Source of the DNA: Nitrososphaerales archaeon
GTDB lineage: Archaea; Thermoproteota; Nitrososphaeria; Nitrososphaerales; Gagatemarchaeaceae
Length of the DNA stretch: 64,000 nucleotides
Assembly: GCA_032906765.1 (NCBI GenBank)
Contig: JAJTZB010000006.1
Span: 1 to 64,000, forward strand
Direction of reading: 5' to 3'
Shown: positions 1-8,917 of the stretch, piece after piece
How the letters are laid out: each line of letters opens with the position of its first letter
Numbering within the stretch: position 1 is the first letter of the stretch
Notes under the pieces: model-generated
Seen by the model: only the letters and a program-made list of their open reading frames with translations
What the model was told of the DNA's origin: nothing
Databases searched by the model: none
Made by a program: the position numbers and the translations under genes

Positions 1-1
1 C

Positions 2-40
2 AACGAGCGGGAGTTCTGGACGAAGAAGGCATACCATTAG
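2..40 (+). CDS. C-terminal tail of a gene entering from the left
   Basis: A reading frame open at the left edge ends with a TAG at 38-40 and encodes only NEREFWTKKAYH. It has no start in the window. It could be the end of a real upstream gene or chance; the product cannot be named. Confidence 0.25.
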   Translation, partial: NEREFWTKKAYH

Positions 41-122
41 TCTGGCATTGGATTTTTCTCTTCGATAGAGGACCGCGGCAAGAAGAACCATATTGATCCA
101 CACTCAAGTCAACTTTCCGAAC

Positions 123-131
123 GCTTAAGTG
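123..131 (+). promoter_or_regulatory. TATA-like box for the BNR-repeat gene
   Basis: GCTTAAGTG lies about 30 nt before the ATG at 157, the distance expected for an archaeal promoter with a very short leader. Confidence 0.4.
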
Positions 132-156
132 CCGAGCATTTCATGGACGAGTCTGC

Positions 157-2019
157 ATGAATCGAAAATATGCATCCATACCAGTTCTAATAGCTCTCTT
201 TCTCATGACCTTCAGCTCTGTACCGGTCGTTGCGAACCAGAGCAATGATCTCAGCACCTTGGCAGGGAAAGTAGCCGCGATCAACAACACTCCGGGCCTC
301 TATCTGAGGGCCTCTGCTTTTGTAGAGCAAGAGGCAAACATGACAGACGCGCCCAACCCTGGCCCCTTCACGCCCATCACGCCGACGTACGTTCTTTCGA
401 GTCCCTTGGATGGGTCAAGCATACTAGCCCCTGAGGTAACAGTCAACCAGGACACGGCCGCTGCCACACAGAATGAACCCACCGTTGCAGTCGACCCCAA
501 CGACCCAAACAGGATTGTGGTCGGCATGAACGACTACGTCACGCGAACCTGGACATGCACAGTCGACGATACGCCATGCAGTGCCCTCGGTGACGGCTAT
601 TCTGGCACCTACTACTCTAACAACGGCGGAGCAACCTGGTGCTGTGCCAGCACGGACCCAACTCACCTAGGCACACTCATTCCGGGCGTCGAGAGGCTCA
701 CGGGTGGCATCTACGATGCTGGTGGAGACCCCGCAGTGGCCTTCGATAGCCAAGGAAACGTCTTCTATGCAGGTCTTGGGTTTGACAGAACGGCCCCACC
801 AAACACGGTCACCGCAAGCAAGGGCACCTTCGCCTCTGACGGAACATTGACCTGGGGTGCTCCGACGTTCATCAATCCTACAACATCTCCCGCCACGTTC
901 AACGACAAGGAATGGATCGGTGCCGATTCTAATCCCTCAAGCCCATTCCGCGACAGGGTCTACGTGAGTTGGACCCGATTCATATTCAATCCGGCTCTGG
1001 GCACTTACGTTCAGAGTCCGATTGCATTAGTTTACTCCAAGGACAGCGGCGCCACGTTCAGCTCCCCACAGCTCATAGTTGGCAACGTCCTCTATGACCA
1101 GGGTTCGCGCGTCGTTGTCGGGTCAGACGGGACGGTCTACGTCTTCTGGGAAGGTTCCACCCGTCTTGCCACACTGAACAGCATCTGGATGGTGAAGTCC
1201 ACTGACGGAGGAGTCACCTTCAGCGAACCGCTCCAAATTTCTCCTGTCGTCGACATCCTGACACCCCGCGACACAGTCTTCCGCGTCAACAGCTTCCCAG
1301 CCGCGGCAATCACTCCGACTGGTCAACTTTACATTGCCTGGTCTGCTGAGGTCCAGAACGGCGATCCTTCATACGACGCTGTCACCGGATGCGCGTACTT
1401 CATTGTCGGAGCAAGCACAGTGTACTCCGGTTGCCACGCAGCTGCAGTCTGGAGCACCTCGGCGGATGGAGGGGCGACGTGGAGCGCACCTCAGTACGTC
1501 TTCCCGGCAATGAACGCTGTCACGAGGACACCAATAGGCTATCCAGTCACCCAACCCTCAGAAACCACGCTAAACGCCCCCGCTGCCAGACCCATTGACA
1601 GCTTCTGGCCAGGCGTGGCCATCTCCTCCTCGGGCAGAGTCTACTTGTCGGCTTACTTGGCTGATGTCGAGTCGCCTTGGCAGAAATGCGCAACCCCTGC
1701 ATCACCAACTGCGGTGGGCAGGATAAACTGCCTTACGCTCGGCAACTACATCAACAACGGCAGGCTAGACTACGCTGTCAACGACCTGACTACGGGCACA
1801 ACAAACACGGTGACAACTCAGCCCATCAACTCGCGGTACCAGTTCGGCGGCGGATTCATCGGCGATTACACGAACATAGCTGTCGGGTCTGACAACGTCT
1901 TCCACGCCGTGTGGACAGACACGAACAACGTGCAGACTGTCGTCTGGTGGTACGGGTTCAAGTTTGTCCCCACACCGGTGCACCAACAGGACATAGCAAC
2001 TGCTGCAGGGAGCTTCTAG
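157..2019 (+). CDS. Secreted BNR/Asp-box beta-propeller protein (sialidase-like fold)
   Basis: The product is a 620-aa exported protein. Residues 1-26 form a signal peptide: a basic start, a hydrophobic core, then a VVA-type cleavage site. Four Asp-box (BNR) motifs are visible: SNNGGATW near residue 153, SKDSGATF near 295, STDGGVTF near 345 and SADGGATW near 435. They mark a six-bladed sialidase-like propeller. Such propellers occur in sialidases and in non-enzymatic adhesion or surface proteins. I see no complete sialidase catalytic set, so the substrate is unknown. The gene stands alone, has lower GC than the core genes, and looks accessory. Confidence 0.75.
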   Translation: MNRKYASIPVLIALFLMTFSSVPVVANQSNDLSTLAGKVAAINNTPGLYLRASAFVEQEANMTDAPNPGPFTPITPTYVLSSPLDGSSILAPEVTVNQDTAAATQNEPTVAVDPNDPNRIVVGMNDYVTRTWTCTVDDTPCSALGDGYSGTYYSNNGGATWCCASTDPTHLGTLIPGVERLTGGIYDAGGDPAVAFDSQGNVFYAGLGFDRTAPPNTVTASKGTFASDGTLTWGAPTFINPTTSPATFNDKEWIGADSNPSSPFRDRVYVSWTRFIFNPALGTYVQSPIALVYSKDSGATFSSPQLIVGNVLYDQGSRVVVGSDGTVYVFWEGSTRLATLNSIWMVKSTDGGVTFSEPLQISPVVDILTPRDTVFRVNSFPAAAITPTGQLYIAWSAEVQNGDPSYDAVTGCAYFIVGASTVYSGCHAAAVWSTSADGGATWSAPQYVFPAMNAVTRTPIGYPVTQPSETTLNAPAARPIDSFWPGVAISSSGRVYLSAYLADVESPWQKCATPASPTAVGRINCLTLGNYINNGRLDYAVNDLTTGTTNTVTTQPINSRYQFGGGFIGDYTNIAVGSDNVFHAVWTDTNNVQTVVWWYGFKFVPTPVHQQDIATAAGSF

Positions 2020-2028
2020 AGTAAGCGA

Positions 2029-2050
2029 GGAGCTGTGCGTGCACAGCTCC
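2029..2050 (+). terminator. Hairpin after the BNR-repeat gene
   Basis: A perfect inverted repeat, GGAGCTGTGC / GCACAGCTCC, lies 9 nt past the stop codon and is followed by CCCCTTTTG. It is a plausible transcript-end hairpin, although archaeal termination depends more on the T-rich stretch. Confidence 0.45.
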
Positions 2051-2109
2051 GACTCCCCTTTTGTGTGTTGCCAGAGCCTGAGCAAGACTTGGCCGGAGCA
2101 GAAGCTTAC

Positions 2110-2440
2110 TTTCAATCCCCATGGCAGCGGCGGCGGAACACCGCAGATGGTTGGTTGGAGACTGTCGCTCGATGCGGAAACCGGGTAGAACTGTTTAGAC
2201 GCGGTTGAATTGTAGCTCTGATTATAAGGAGACGGTGCCGGGCTCCCAGGGGTCGAAGACGGGTCGGCGGTGTAGGGTGACGAGTGAGCGGGTGCGACCG
2301 TATTAGGCACTGATTGACTGACAGATGCCCAGCTGGGATGATATCGCATTGCGAAAGAGGGCACTGAAACGGCGAGGCCCACGCTGACTGCCACTAAGGT
2401 CCGCGACCAATACCGTTAAGACGCTCATTTTGGTCTTCAT
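2110..2440 (-). pseudogene. Frameshifted, truncated secreted protein
   Basis: From an ATG at 2440 the minus strand reads MKTKMSVLTVLVA, the start of a signal peptide. One frame over, from 2394, it continues as VAVSVGLAVSVPSFA, the rest of a hydrophobic core and cleavage site. A Ser/Thr/Pro-rich segment follows until about 2110, after which the frame runs antisense through the BNR gene. The two halves together make a convincing signal peptide, so I read this as a broken gene with a frameshift near 2394-2400 and no recognisable catalytic part. Confidence 0.4.
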
Positions 2441-2509
2441 GATTTGCATACTCTAGTATAGAATGCCAAGCTTAAGGTTCACAGATTAGAACGCCTTCAC
2501 TGGAGCGGC

Positions 2510-2656
2510 TCATTCTTCGACTTCTTGTGAAACATGTTCAAATTCTTTCATAAGAACCGTAAGGTCCTCCATTGCTGAGTTGCGTATGAAATTCCCGCTG
2601 GCGTAGATGAAGGAAAGGTCGGCCAGAGATGGCGGCTGAAATCCCGGCGACCGCAG
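2510..2656 (-). CDS. Small ORF or gene remnant behind the S9 peptidase
   Basis: A 48-codon open frame starts 4 nt after the peptidase stop codon and ends with TGA at 2510. The peptide contains LADLSFIYASGNFIRN and ends in an acidic helix-like tail. No ATG, GTG or TTG sits at its 5' end (only CTG), and no ribosome-binding motif is visible. It contains the tRNA-3'-like repeat at 2639-2655. It may be the tail of a gene joined to that repeat rather than an intact gene. Confidence 0.25.
   Translation of the reverse strand: MRSPGFQPPSLADLSFIYASGNFIRNSAMEDLTVLMKEFEHVSQEVEE
2639..2655 (+). repeat. tRNA-3'-end-like repeat, copy 1
   Basis: The 17 bases AAATCCCGGCGACCGCA are identical to the end of the tRNA fragment at 20022-20038, and a shorter match lies at 21018-21029. 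This is the type of sequence left by integrases that use tRNA 3' ends as attachment sites. No T-arm precedes it here. Confidence 0.5.
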
Positions 2657-2660
2657 GTTA

Positions 2661-3944
2661 TTAGTTTCGAATCAGATGCTTTGAAAAGAATTCAGCGGCT
2701 GCTTTGTATGCCACAAACTCGTTCTTCCGCTTTGTAAACCTATGTCCTTCGTCTGGGAACACGATATACTCCACCTGCTGACCCCCAGCGCGGAGCCTTT
2801 CAACTAACTGGTCCGACTCGGCCTTTACGACTCTCGGATCGTGCGCTCCCTGTATGACCAGCAAGGGGCACTTGACGTTCTTGACAAACGTAATGGGTGA
2901 ACGACCGAGGAGGAAGTCCCCCTCCTTGTCTGGATTTCCAATCCAGTCGTCCATGAAGCGTTTCCAGAACTCGGGGACCGATTTAATGAAGGTAATCAGG
3001 TTGCTGGGCCCGAAGGCCTCAACTGCGGCACTCCAGTACTCCGGCAACCTCGTAACCGCGGAAAGTGCAGCGAATCCACCGAAGCTTCCTCCGAAGACAC
3101 CAATCTTGTCGGGGTCGACCCAGTCCAGATTCCTGAGATACCTCGCTGCATGCTCGATATCCTTCAGCTCACCTCCGCCCCAATCATGGTGGATAAGTCG
3201 CTGGTAGCTCCTCCCGTATCCTGTGCTTCCCCGAATGTTCGTAGCTAGAACCCCTATGCCCACGCTCACAAGGTACTGATAGAGCCCACCGCTGCGGTAC
3301 ATTGGACGTTCCTGAGCTTCCGGTCCGCCATGGATAGAAACCACGACAGGAGCACCCCGACCCTTCTTGACCATGGGTTTGTACAGAAAGGCAGGGATTT
3401 TTCTATCGAAGGAGGGGTACTTCACTAGTTTCGGTTGACACATTATCCTCTCTGGAACGTTTCCTATGAAACCGTTCGTGTATTTCTCAAATTTGGCTCC
3501 AGGAACATGGAGAACTTGAATTTCCATTGGTCTGATGGGCGTAGTCAGAAGGCAGACCAACCGCTTGCTGTCTGACGAAAACTTAATCAGCTTTCTGTTC
3601 TCAAACCACCCCTGCCAGAGAACTCCTCGAGTATCGACCGGCCGTCCGAGCCTCCTGCCCTCCCTGATATCTCTAAAGTGAATTTGCGAGAATCCGTCTA
3701 GGTTGCTTACCCACGCAAGAATCCTGCCATCAGGAGACAGAGAAACATCTTCGACATCGTAGTCTGGAGTCTCCAGCCATTTTATTTCACTTCCGTTCTT
3801 GAGAGTCAGATACCCCAAGCCAGAGAACTCGCGCCCCAAGTTGCTCAAGAGATAGAAACCCTTTCCGTCTGGACTCCACGGTCCTGGAAAATAGACGACT
3901 CTGTCTTTGTGCGGCGTCAGGTTTCTTTTCTGTCCTGTTTTCAT
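2661..3944 (-). CDS. S9 family serine peptidase, N-terminally truncated
   Basis: This is a prolyl-oligopeptidase/acylaminoacyl-peptidase type enzyme that cleaves short peptides. Residues 1-140 keep part of the beta-propeller gate (SPDGK and SPDGR repeats). Residues 180-427 form the alpha/beta-hydrolase domain with GGSFGG (Ser287), HDPRV (Asp369) and DEGH (His401), so the catalytic triad is complete. The frame continues upstream of this Met to about 4095 with more propeller-like sequence. It is then replaced by a tnpB remnant on the other strand. Full-length relatives exceed 600 aa, so several blades and the natural start are missing. It may be a decaying gene. Confidence 0.8.
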   Translation of the reverse strand: MKTGQKRNLTPHKDRVVYFPGPWSPDGKGFYLLSNLGREFSGLGYLTLKNGSEIKWLETPDYDVEDVSLSPDGRILAWVSNLDGFSQIHFRDIREGRRLGRPVDTRGVLWQGWFENRKLIKFSSDSKRLVCLLTTPIRPMEIQVLHVPGAKFEKYTNGFIGNVPERIMCQPKLVKYPSFDRKIPAFLYKPMVKKGRGAPVVVSIHGGPEAQERPMYRSGGLYQYLVSVGIGVLATNIRGSTGYGRSYQRLIHHDWGGGELKDIEHAARYLRNLDWVDPDKIGVFGGSFGGFAALSAVTRLPEYWSAAVEAFGPSNLITFIKSVPEFWKRFMDDWIGNPDKEGDFLLGRSPITFVKNVKCPLLVIQGAHDPRVVKAESDQLVERLRAGGQQVEYIVFPDEGHRFTKRKNEFVAYKAAAEFFSKHLIRN

Positions 3945-4095
3945 GTCAAGCAGATGGACGTTGTAGTCGTCCGTGCTCAGGTCTTCGAGGATCGTCGCGA
4001 ACCTTCCGTCTGGCGGCCACCGACCGAACTCGTACCCCTCGTCGGCGGCGACTACCAGAACTCGTTCCTGCGGAGCGACAATCTCAGAAGGGGTT

Positions 4096-4781
4096 CGGTG
4101 ACAATAACGCCAAATACGGTGGCCATCTCCTATTCACGATGTGTTGAGATTTCTCAACCCCGCATGGCCACGGCTTATGACACAAACGTGAAGAGTCTGG
4201 TGGGATTCGCGTCGGATGGGAGGGTTGAACGACACGACCTCTCCGTCATCGCTAGGATCAGGACCGAGGGCGCGGAGAGAAGAGCGAGGTTCAACGCAAC
4301 GCACTCGAACGACCGACGTGTTGTAGGTAGGGTATGTCGCAGAATAGGGAAGAGGGAGAGGGAACGTGTCAAGCGGATGCTCCATGAAGTGTCGAAGGCG
4401 GTGGTTCAAAGCGCGAAGAAGGAAGGGGGAGCCATCATTCTCGAGCGGCTGACCCACATACTCTCTCCCCGAAATGGGCGCGAAAGAGGCAGGACTACGA
4501 GAGTGATGCTTCACAGATGGAGTTTCGGAGAGCTGCACAGACAAATCAAGTACAAGGCAGCCTGGGATGGCGTGCCTGTGGAGTGCGTCAACCCTTGTAA
4601 CACTTCGAAGAAGTGCTCTCAGTGTGGAAGGCTGAACCGAGCCCTTCGAAACGAGAGGACGTGGCGATGCCCAAGCTGTGGTGCCACCCATGACAGGGAC
4701 GTGAATGCAGCGAAGAACGTACTCGCCCTGTCCAAACTAGGATGTCAGCTGTTGGTTCCAGCTGGAGCGCTTGGCAGGTGA
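4096..4781 (+). pseudogene. tnpB: Truncated TnpB (IS200/IS605 family) remnant
   Basis: The last ~225 residues of a TnpB are recognisable. They include a RuvC-I-like AYDTN, a RuvC-II segment AIILERL, a zinc ribbon (KKCSQCG ... CPSCG) and the RuvC-III motif DRDVNAAKN. The N-terminal helical and OB-like half is absent. The open frame extends upstream only through antisense peptidase sequence. TnpB is an RNA-guided DNase carried by IS605/IS1341-type elements; this copy should be inactive. Its left edge coincides with the break in the S9 peptidase. Confidence 0.8.
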
Positions 4782-4928
4782 AGAGTGGCTTTGAACAGAC
4801 AAGCCGCCAGATGCCAGGAAGGTATCGTTACCAGAACCTTAGTTTGCACAATTGTACCCGCCCCAGCCGACAGATTAGACGCTAACCTGTCGTTGGGTTC
4901 ATTGCGCCTCTGCCGGGAATCAGTTATC

Positions 4929-5360
4929 TTACCGGTATTCTCGAAGGAACTCGGCCCGCATCCGTACACCCTCCAATCCAAACAGGTCGCTGTCTGCCGT
5001 CACAATCAATCCTTCTCCTAGTGCTTCTCTCGTCTCGAAGAGATACCTGTCAGCCGCGGGGACTTTTGTAGACAAGTCTACTCCTATGTCTCTTCCACTT
5101 GGTAATACTACGCATTTCTTGGAGTTTTGGATAAACTGGAGTCTGAAGTACCTGGCTAGCCGACGGACCTTGACTCCCTCATCCTTCATCATGAGGGCAA
5201 GTATCTTATCAGCGAATGGACTCCCCCGCAGAATGGCAATCCTGTCGCATTTTCGAACCACGCGTCCGAGAAAATCCACCGCAACCCTTTGCGACTCTTC
5301 ACCATTGTCGCCTCTCAAATCGTGGATGAGCCATTCATCAGGGATAATTACATCGCTCAT
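4929..5360 (-). CDS. PIN-like nuclease partner of the adjacent ATPase
   Basis: A 143-aa protein. Near the C-terminus it has AADRYLFETREALGEG followed by LIVTADSDL, which matches the second half of a PIN domain (conserved Asp, helix, strand, TADxD). Asp and Glu residues near IPDEWLIHDLRGD could supply the first acidic positions. PIN domains are Mg-dependent RNases. The gene overlaps the upstream ATPase gene by 4 nt, so the two are almost certainly co-translated and act together. It differs from VapC in lacking a small DNA-binding antitoxin partner. The PIN assignment comes from motif reading alone. Confidence 0.5.
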   Translation of the reverse strand: MSDVIIPDEWLIHDLRGDNGEESQRVAVDFLGRVVRKCDRIAILRGSPFADKILALMMKDEGVKVRRLARYFRLQFIQNSKKCVVLPSGRDIGVDLSTKVPAADRYLFETREALGEGLIVTADSDLFGLEGVRMRAEFLREYR

Positions 5361-6562
5361 CGATTGTCTTTTGGCGAAAGAAACGCGGTCACATCCTCAA
5401 GTTCTGCCTCAACGAAAGACCTCAACCCACCCTCCACCTGACCATCAGCCTCTATTTTCTGACGTTCTAATCTCGTCTCAACCTCATCCTTGCTCGTAAG
5501 ATAGCATGAGATATCCTCTGGTCGAAGTCTATTTTGTGATACCATCCCTAGAATGGCAGTAAGTAGAACCTCGCTATGCGTGGTGATGATGAACCTCTTC
5601 GTGCCTTTCTTTGCGAGTTCGGCAATTCCTTGAGCGAGCTTCCTCACCGCCGAAGGATGAAGATGTATCTCTGGTTCTTCCAAACAGACTAGGTCAACGT
5701 CATCGCGTAGGGATTTTGCCAAGAGCCAAATCACCTGGTTCACCCCGAACCCGTCGTTTATGACGTCGACGGTGGTCCCTCCGGGTTTTTCGATGGTGAA
5801 CATAGAAAACGACGCCGTTCCTGGAATTACGTGGACCCGGAATTCCCTGTCCAAGATTTTCTCCAAGAATGTGCTAACCTTTCCTTGCAAGAACATGTTA
5901 TTCGCCAGATACGTTGCAACCTCGTCCTCGCCCAACAGTAACGGTGTCAATGGTACAGGGTTGTAATTCGGTTTTGAGAACCCGCGCTTAAGTGGGACGA
6001 ATTCAGTTCTTCTAAGTTCTTCGATGGGCCTATTGAGCAATTCGTTAACAGTCGTCGCTGTTTGCACAGATTCCGGAGATTGGTCCTTTGGGGTGACGGT
6101 GGCAGTCACGCCGTTCCAAGAAACATTGAGTGTCTTTCCGTCATATTCGATGTCCTTTTGGTCTCGCCCGTTCAATGGATAAGGGAATGTGCAAGGCACT
6201 TCCAAAGCAAGCTTAAGCGCCCCATCGGCTGTTAGTCTGAATTTCCCTTCAGTGCCGCGAATTGACGCTTCATACCTGAGCTTCACCTCAGATTGTTCAC
6301 TTTCGATTTCAAATGAGATGAAGTTACGCTGCTTATGGTCGTGAACTACTCGTTCGAAGTCCCCGAGGTTGGCAAACCCTACATTGAAGAATCCCAGCGG
6401 TTGTTGGTTGGGGTTAAGCGCGATATTTCGGAAGACGGCCATGGCATAGAGAAAGCTAGACTTGCCTGTCGAGTTGGGGCCATAGAATACAGTGATAGGA
6501 GCCACGCTGACAGTTTGACTCTTTACAGACCTGAAGTTTGATATCTTCACTGTACTAATCAT
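5357..6562 (-). CDS. AAA ATPase of the OLD/RecF-like (AAA_15/21) type
   Basis: A 401-aa ABC-class ATPase. The start matches SMC/RecF-like proteins (ISNFRSV), the Walker A is GPNSTGKSS (residues 28-36), and the Walker B LVCLEEPEIHLHP lies near residue 292, followed by the TTHSEVL switch. There is no C-terminal Toprim, so it is not a complete OLD nuclease. Such ATPases are commonly paired with a nuclease in defence or stress operons; here the partner is the overlapping PIN-like gene. A TATA-like GGTTTAACTG lies about 40 nt upstream on this strand. Function beyond ATPase is inferred. Confidence 0.75.
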   Translation of the reverse strand: MISTVKISNFRSVKSQTVSVAPITVFYGPNSTGKSSFLYAMAVFRNIALNPNQQPLGFFNVGFANLGDFERVVHDHKQRNFISFEIESEQSEVKLRYEASIRGTEGKFRLTADGALKLALEVPCTFPYPLNGRDQKDIEYDGKTLNVSWNGVTATVTPKDQSPESVQTATTVNELLNRPIEELRRTEFVPLKRGFSKPNYNPVPLTPLLLGEDEVATYLANNMFLQGKVSTFLEKILDREFRVHVIPGTASFSMFTIEKPGGTTVDVINDGFGVNQVIWLLAKSLRDDVDLVCLEEPEIHLHPSAVRKLAQGIAELAKKGTKRFIITTHSEVLLTAILGMVSQNRLRPEDISCYLTSKDEVETRLERQKIEADGQVEGGLRSFVEAELEDVTAFLSPKDNR

Positions 6563-7019
6563 CTTGACCCCACATTTAGGCAGGAGTTCTGTTGTCAGTT
6601 AAACCTTCGCCAAACAATCGTGTGATTCCCGAGAAAATCTGGGAAACTAGAACAACCAAGCAAAGTCAAAGTATTCACCACAACTTTTTCAAATGGTTCA
6701 GTCTTTTGGCATGGAATTGCACATGTTTCATCTCTAGCGACCGACTGCGCCTGACAACCGCGAACCTATGCCTTTGGTCAACACCTGAGCTCTGGTTCGA
6801 TACAACTTGTAACTCGCTGTGCGTTCTTGATGTTTAGAGAGAGGCTGATCGTCGCCGTACATAGTTCAGGTTGCGCTTCAGGCAGCGTCAGGAGACTGGC
6901 TGCAAAACTGTTCAACAGCTCCTAGCCCGAGCCGGAATGCGAGAAACTTTCCAGCTTACTCCAAGAAAACGGTGGATAAACAGTTATCAAGCCAATCAAA
7001 GCGGTCCACGCGGTTACCC
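6563..7019 (+). other. Gene-poor gap between the ATPase and aIF5A
   Basis: An AT-richer stretch with no convincing gene. An 81-codon frame at 6592-6837 has unusual composition and no recognisable motif. The left end holds the presumed promoter of the ATPase operon. The right end holds a GTG at 6972 in frame with aIF5A, which I do not take as the start. Confidence 0.5.
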
Positions 7020-7430
7020 GTGAGCAGGCCGGTCGACCTCGGCAGCGTGAAGGAAGGAAGCTACATCATCATAGACGGCGAACCGTGCAGGGTCGTGAGC
7101 CGCGAGCACTTCAAGCCTGGGAAGCACGGGAGCGCGAAGGTGCGCCTGGTGGCCATTGCGATATTCACCGGGTCCAAGAAGAATTACATCTCTCCAGCAG
7201 AGTCGAGGGTGGACATCCCGATGATAGACAAGCGCTCTGGCCAAGTGACCTCGGTGATGGACAACTCGGTCCAGGTGATGGACCTGCAGACTTTCGAGGT
7301 CTTCGAGATGCCGAAGCCCACACCCGAGGAGATGGCAGAGCTGAGCGGCACTCTAGGCCCGGGCGCAGAAGTCGAGTACTGGTCAGTGATGGGCCGGAAC
7401 AAGATAATGCGGATCAAAGGCGGCTCATAG
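7020..7430 (+). CDS. eif5A: Translation initiation factor aIF5A
   Basis: This factor binds the ribosome and relieves stalling; it needs hypusine on a conserved lysine. The loop FKPGKHGSAK carries the modification site Lys35. An SH3-like N-domain and OB-fold C-domain fill 136 residues, the family's usual length. I start it at the GTG at 7020 (reading M-SRPVDLGSVKEGSY), which fits the family. The longer GTG start at 6972 would add 16 atypical residues. Confidence 0.93.
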   Translation: MSRPVDLGSVKEGSYIIIDGEPCRVVSREHFKPGKHGSAKVRLVAIAIFTGSKKNYISPAESRVDIPMIDKRSGQVTSVMDNSVQVMDLQTFEVFEMPKPTPEEMAELSGTLGPGAEVEYWSVMGRNKIMRIKGGS

Positions 7431-7708
7431 CGCTCTATCTTTGGTTTGGCTCTTCATCGCGGCCCTCAGACGGCTCTTCCGAATCCCTTCATCTAGAGCG
7501 AGTAACAGCGGCTGTTTCGAAATATAGGCATGTCGGTTGGGATGCGGCGAATCGCTAGTGGATGTATGTCGCGCGCTGCGGTTTTGCGGTTCCGGCGGGC
7601 TTCTCAATCAGCTCACCAGAGCGCTTCAGCCTGAAGCAGACGGCATACGTCCTTTCAGCACGTAATTCTTTTCTGCAAGTGCCGCTTGGGGAGAAGACGA
7701 GGCGCAGC

Positions 7709-8917
7709 ATGAAGCTCAGGAGCGGGGTCGCGAGGAACTACTGGGGGTTTCTGGTCATAGCCGTGGTGTTGAGTTCTCTGGTCACCTACTCCACGGTGTC
7801 CATAATGGCCGCGCCCGCTTCGACTGCCGGCACTCAGCAGCTTCAGAGCCTCGTCAACGCCCTCCAAGCACAGAACTCGCAACTGCAGAGCCAACTGGCT
7901 TCGTTCAGGCTGGAGAAGAACATCACGACGTTCGGCATAAATCCAATCGCAATCTACGCCCAAGACTCGGCTAGCGTCGTCACGGTCGAGGGCGTCCAGG
8001 TCGGGGTGTTCGGGAACTCGTCGATCCTTGGGTCTGGCTTCGTCACCGACTTCCGGGGGACCCACTACGTCGTGACCAACTTTCATGTTGTGCAGAACGT
8101 CTCTGACTTGACGGTCGCCTTCTCCAACGGTGACGCGTACCTTGCGAAGGTCATAGGCACAGACCCCTACAGCGACCTCGCCGTGCTAAGCGTGACCGCC
8201 CCCTCGTCCGAGTTCCGCCCTCTTCAGATTGTGAGGTCCTCGACCCTGAGCGTCGGCCAGGCCGTCGTCGCCATAGGCAACCCGTTCGGCCTCTCCGGTT
8301 CCATGACGTTCGGTATCATCAGCCAGCTCGGTCGGACGATCTCAGAGTCGCTTGCAGGCAACTTCCCGATCGCCAACGTCATCCAGTTCAGCGCGCCGAT
8401 AAACCCCGGGAATTCTGGTGGCCCTCTGCTGAGCGCCAACGGCACTGTGGTCGGGATGACCACTGCTACGGTGCAGAGCTCTCAGGGACTGGGGTTCGCG
8501 ATACCATCCGACACGATACTCAAGGAGCTTCCGTCCTTGGTTCTCACGGGCTCTTACCAGATGCACGCCTACCTGGGGGTTTCGACGGCAGACATGAGCT
8601 ATCAACTCGCGCAGCTGCAAGGGACTAATGTGACGTATGGGGCCCTGGTGGAGAGCGTGGTGCCAGGGAGCCCAGCCGACAAGGCTGGCTTGAAGGCAGG
8701 TTCGAACACGGTTTCCGTCAATGGGAACCAGTACGTCATAGGAGGCGACATCATAATCGCTGTCAACGGGACCAAGATTGTCAACACCGACGCGCTGTCC
8801 TCATACCTCCAGGAGTTCGCGTTGCCAGGTCAGACAGGGGTCTTCCAGATCATACGGAGCGGACAGGTCATCACGCTGAATCTCGTCTATGGGGCCAGGC
8901 CGCCGGCTAGCGGCTGA
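7709..8917 (+). CDS. htrA: Membrane-anchored HtrA/DegP-type serine protease
   Basis: This is an envelope quality-control protease. With the start at ATG 7709, residues 11-33 form a membrane anchor, followed by a Gln-rich coiled coil (about 45-70). The trypsin-like domain carries His126 (TNFHVV), Asp156 (SDLAVL) and Ser236 (NPGNSGGPL). One PDZ domain covers about residues 290-395. The catalytic domain should face outside the cell. The upstream in-frame extension to 7562 is not protein-like. The gene ends by overlapping the convergent dph6 by 11 nt. Confidence 0.9.
   Translation: MKLRSGVARNYWGFLVIAVVLSSLVTYSTVSIMAAPASTAGTQQLQSLVNALQAQNSQLQSQLASFRLEKNITTFGINPIAIYAQDSASVVTVEGVQVGVFGNSSILGSGFVTDFRGTHYVVTNFHVVQNVSDLTVAFSNGDAYLAKVIGTDPYSDLAVLSVTAPSSEFRPLQIVRSSTLSVGQAVVAIGNPFGLSGSMTFGIISQLGRTISESLAGNFPIANVIQFSAPINPGNSGGPLLSANGTVVGMTTATVQSSQGLGFAIPSDTILKELPSLVLTGSYQMHAYLGVSTADMSYQLAQLQGTNVTYGALVESVVPGSPADKAGLKAGSNTVSVNGNQYVIGGDIIIAVNGTKIVNTDALSSYLQEFALPGQTGVFQIIRSGQVITLNLVYGARPPASG

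Noticed and set aside
1765-2394. 209-codon minus-strand frame as an intact gene
   Set aside because: Only the first ~90 codons look real; the rest is antisense to the BNR gene. Treated as a frameshifted remnant instead.
6592-6837. 81-codon frame before aIF5A
   Set aside because: Unusual Trp/Cys-rich composition, no motif, codon use unlike neighbours.
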